Shown here piece after piece: positions 12,897 to 13,851 of a stretch of 13,851 nucleotides of DNA (positions are counted from its first letter, which is position 1; each line of letters begins with the position of its first letter). This stretch comes from Nevskiales bacterium. Its GTDB lineage: Bacteria; Pseudomonadota; Gammaproteobacteria; Nevskiales; Nevskiaceae. A program made the translations under genes and the position numbers. The DNA is taken from assembly GCA_022616655.1 (NCBI GenBank), contig JAKEEJ010000065.1:1-13851 (forward strand). Direction: 5' to 3'. A model generated the notes under the pieces. The model did not search any database, was not told the DNA's origin, and was given only the letters and a program-made list of their open reading frames with translations.

Positions 12897-12951
12897 TACA
12901 GTTCCTTTATAAAACTGTAAGTATTATAGTTAGTCTGTTTAAAATACTTAC
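12897..12951. promoter_or_regulatory. AT-rich promoter region with two overlapping dyads upstream of the HxlR regulator
   Basis: Dyad 1 is TACAGTT (12897-12903) with AACTGTA (12913-12919). Dyad 2 is GTAAGTATT (12917-12925) with AATACTTAC (12943-12951), a perfect 9-bp pair with a 17-base spacer. They share 12917-12919. -10-like hexamers TATAAA (12908-12913) and TATAGT (12925-12930) lie within the dyads; I see no good -35. The whole 12866-12950 stretch is strikingly AT-rich for this chromosome. HxlR-family regulators often bind such dyads at their own promoters, so an autoregulatory operator is a reasonable guess. Confidence 0.45.
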
Positions 12952-12962
12952 GAGGGTAGTTA

Positions 12963-13472
12963 GTGAAGCGCACCCAACTATCAGGTCAACCCTGCGCCGT
13001 TGCCCGTGCGATGGATATCGTCGGAGAGTTGTGGAGCTTCATGATCATCCGCAACGTGTTTTTAGGCGTCCGTCGCTTTGAGGGCTTGCGGAAAAACCTG
13101 GGAATTTCGCGCAAGGTATTGAGCGAGCGTCTGGCGCTGCTGGTCGCGCGCGGCGTCCTGGAGCGGCGGCGTTATCAGGATGCTCCACCCCGCGATGAGT
13201 ACCGGCTGACGCCCATGGGTGTGGATCTGTTTCCGGTGTTGATGGCTCTCGCCCGCTGGGGTAACCGCTGGTTGGTTGACGAGAAAGGTCCGCCCATCCA
13301 GTACGTGCACAAATGCGGGCAGACAACGCCCGGACGGCTGATCTGTACCGGTTGCGGTGAAGAACTGGGTGCGCACAACGTCCGGGCGCTGCTCGGTCCC
13401 GGCGGTGAGGAGGCCTATGTGGAGGCGATTGAGCGTGCGGCGGGCCGTGGCGTATTTCTGCGTACGGCGTGA
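12963..13472 (+). CDS. HxlR-family winged-helix transcriptional regulator with C-terminal Cys/His ribbon
   Basis: This is a predicted DNA-binding regulator. The 169-residue protein begins with the HxlR core: a conserved-position Cys11, VARAMDIVGELWSFMIIRNVFLGVRRFEGLRKNLGISRKVLSERL (recognition region), the wing EYRLTPMG, and the dimerisation helix FPVLMALARWGNRWL. The start is GTG at 12963, preceded by GAGGG with 6 bases of spacing. After the core (about residue 106) comes an extension with His116-x-Cys118 and Cys128-x-x-Cys131 (HKCG...CTGCG), which could bind zinc or sense redox state. Plain HxlR proteins are about 110-130 residues, so this extended form resembles the longer proteobacterial subgroup. 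Its ligand and target genes cannot be read from the window; the only candidate target is itself or the downstream exported protein. Confidence 0.88.
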   Translation: MKRTQLSGQPCAVARAMDIVGELWSFMIIRNVFLGVRRFEGLRKNLGISRKVLSERLALLVARGVLERRRYQDAPPRDEYRLTPMGVDLFPVLMALARWGNRWLVDEKGPPIQYVHKCGQTTPGRLICTGCGEELGAHNVRALLGPGGEEAYVEAIERAAGRGVFLRTA

Positions 13473-13781
13473 GACGACGGGATTTGAAGCGGCGGTTGCT
13501 GCATTCAGGGAAGCGATACACGGACGCGGGAGAAACCCAAATTTTTTCGAAACTGACGAATCGGGCGTGTGCGTCGGCACCCCATCCACCGGCTCGATAA
13601 CACTCTCCAGACGAAGCAAGATCCGCAAGTCCCGAAGTTGACTTGACGCATACGTTGTAGTAGATATTGACCCACTGGCGAGCAGGCGTGGATGGTATGC
13701 AGGCTCGCACGGACGGATCCGCAGTGAGCCTGGCTCGTGCGGAGACCGCACAGGAATTATTTGGTGTTGGAGGAGCGCCTA
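13473..13781. other. 309-base intergenic stretch without a supported gene
   Basis: Open frames here are short or antisense extensions of the HxlR gene and show no recognisable protein. TTGACT (13638-13643) and TAGATA (13661-13666), 17 bases apart, are a weak promoter candidate for the next gene. A structured segment (13701-13751) and a strong ribosome site lie near its end. I see no clear terminator after the regulator. Confidence 0.5.
13701..13751 (+). repeat. Hairpins and direct repeat in the leader of the last gene
   Basis: AGGCTC (13701-13706) pairs with GAGCCT (13726-13731) around the palindrome CGGATCCG. GTGCGG-AGA-CCGCAC (13737-13751) forms a tight 6-bp hairpin. The two are related by an imperfect direct repeat, GGCTCGCACGGA (13702) and GGCTCGTGCGGA (13732), matching at 10 of 12 positions. 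If transcribed this would be a structured 5' leader ending about 18 bases before the Shine-Dalgarno. Confidence 0.4.
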
Positions 13782-13851
13782 ATGATTTCACGCAAAGTGG
13801 TCTGGCTGTTTCCGGTCTTGTTCGTCACAACGGTGCCGGCTTTACGCCCCC
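13782..13851 (+). CDS. Partial CDS, N-terminus of a predicted exported or membrane protein
   Basis: Only 23 codons fit before the window ends: MISRKVVWLFPVLFVTTVPA then LRP. The ATG at 13782 is preceded by an excellent ribosome site, GGAGGAG at 13769-13775, with 6 bases of spacing. The start has a positively charged Arg-Lys followed by about 14 hydrophobic residues and a VPA that could be a signal-peptidase site, so export or membrane anchoring is likely. I do not recognise the family. It follows the HxlR gene on the same strand after 309 bases with its own probable leader. Confidence 0.65.
   Translation, partial: MISRKVVWLFPVLFVTTVPALRP

Noticed and set aside
13045..13791. 248-codon minus-strand frame opposite the HxlR gene and the gene-free stretch
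   Set aside because: Overlaps a clear HxlR gene almost fully, and the part outside it has no recognisable motif or ribosome site.

Overview
The window is a chromosomal replication-origin locus from a GC-rich gammaproteobacterium. The evidence is the divergent order mnmE-yidD/yidC-rnpA-rpmH <- -> dnaA-dnaN-recF-gyrB, which is the classic Pseudomonas/Xanthomonas-type arrangement, together with protein sequences closest in my memory to gammaproteobacterial forms. I cannot place it to order. The genes are intact and show no frameshifts.

Left arm (minus strand, read right to left from about 3914 to 62): rpmH, rnpA, yidD, yidC and mnmE form the usual cluster for ribosomal protein L34, RNase P protein, membrane-protein insertion and tRNA-modification GTPase. 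rnpA probably starts at TTG, yidD and yidC overlap by ATGA, and a long inverted-repeat element sits between yidC and mnmE and supplies the yidC stop codon. A common intergenic-repeat fragment lies just past mnmE.

Centre (3915-4066 and 5387-5640): the rpmH/dnaA divergent region carries one perfect DnaA box and a good sigma70-type promoter for rpmH whose -10 lies in the loop of a GC-rich palindrome. The dnaA-dnaN spacer is AT-rich with degenerate DnaA boxes and is the best candidate for oriC.

Right arm (plus strand): dnaA (TTG start), dnaN, recF and gyrB encode initiator, sliding clamp, gap-repair loader and gyrase B. recF contains two perfect 16-bp parS palindromes, so the segregation centromere is embedded in the origin genes. 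A strong extended -10 overlapping the recF stop probably drives gyrB.

After gyrB (10320 onward) the content is accessory housekeeping: a convergent lipoprotein-like M1 aminopeptidase of the leukotriene-A4-hydrolase type, a divergent family-6 (hypoxanthine/uracil) DNA glycosylase, an HxlR-type regulator with a C-terminal Cys/His ribbon behind an AT-rich promoter with two dyads, a 309-bp gene-free stretch, and the first 23 codons of an exported or membrane protein.

I found no convincing undescribed multi-gene system. The most interesting signals are the paired parS sites inside recF, the repeat element that ends yidC, and the dyads upstream of the HxlR regulator.
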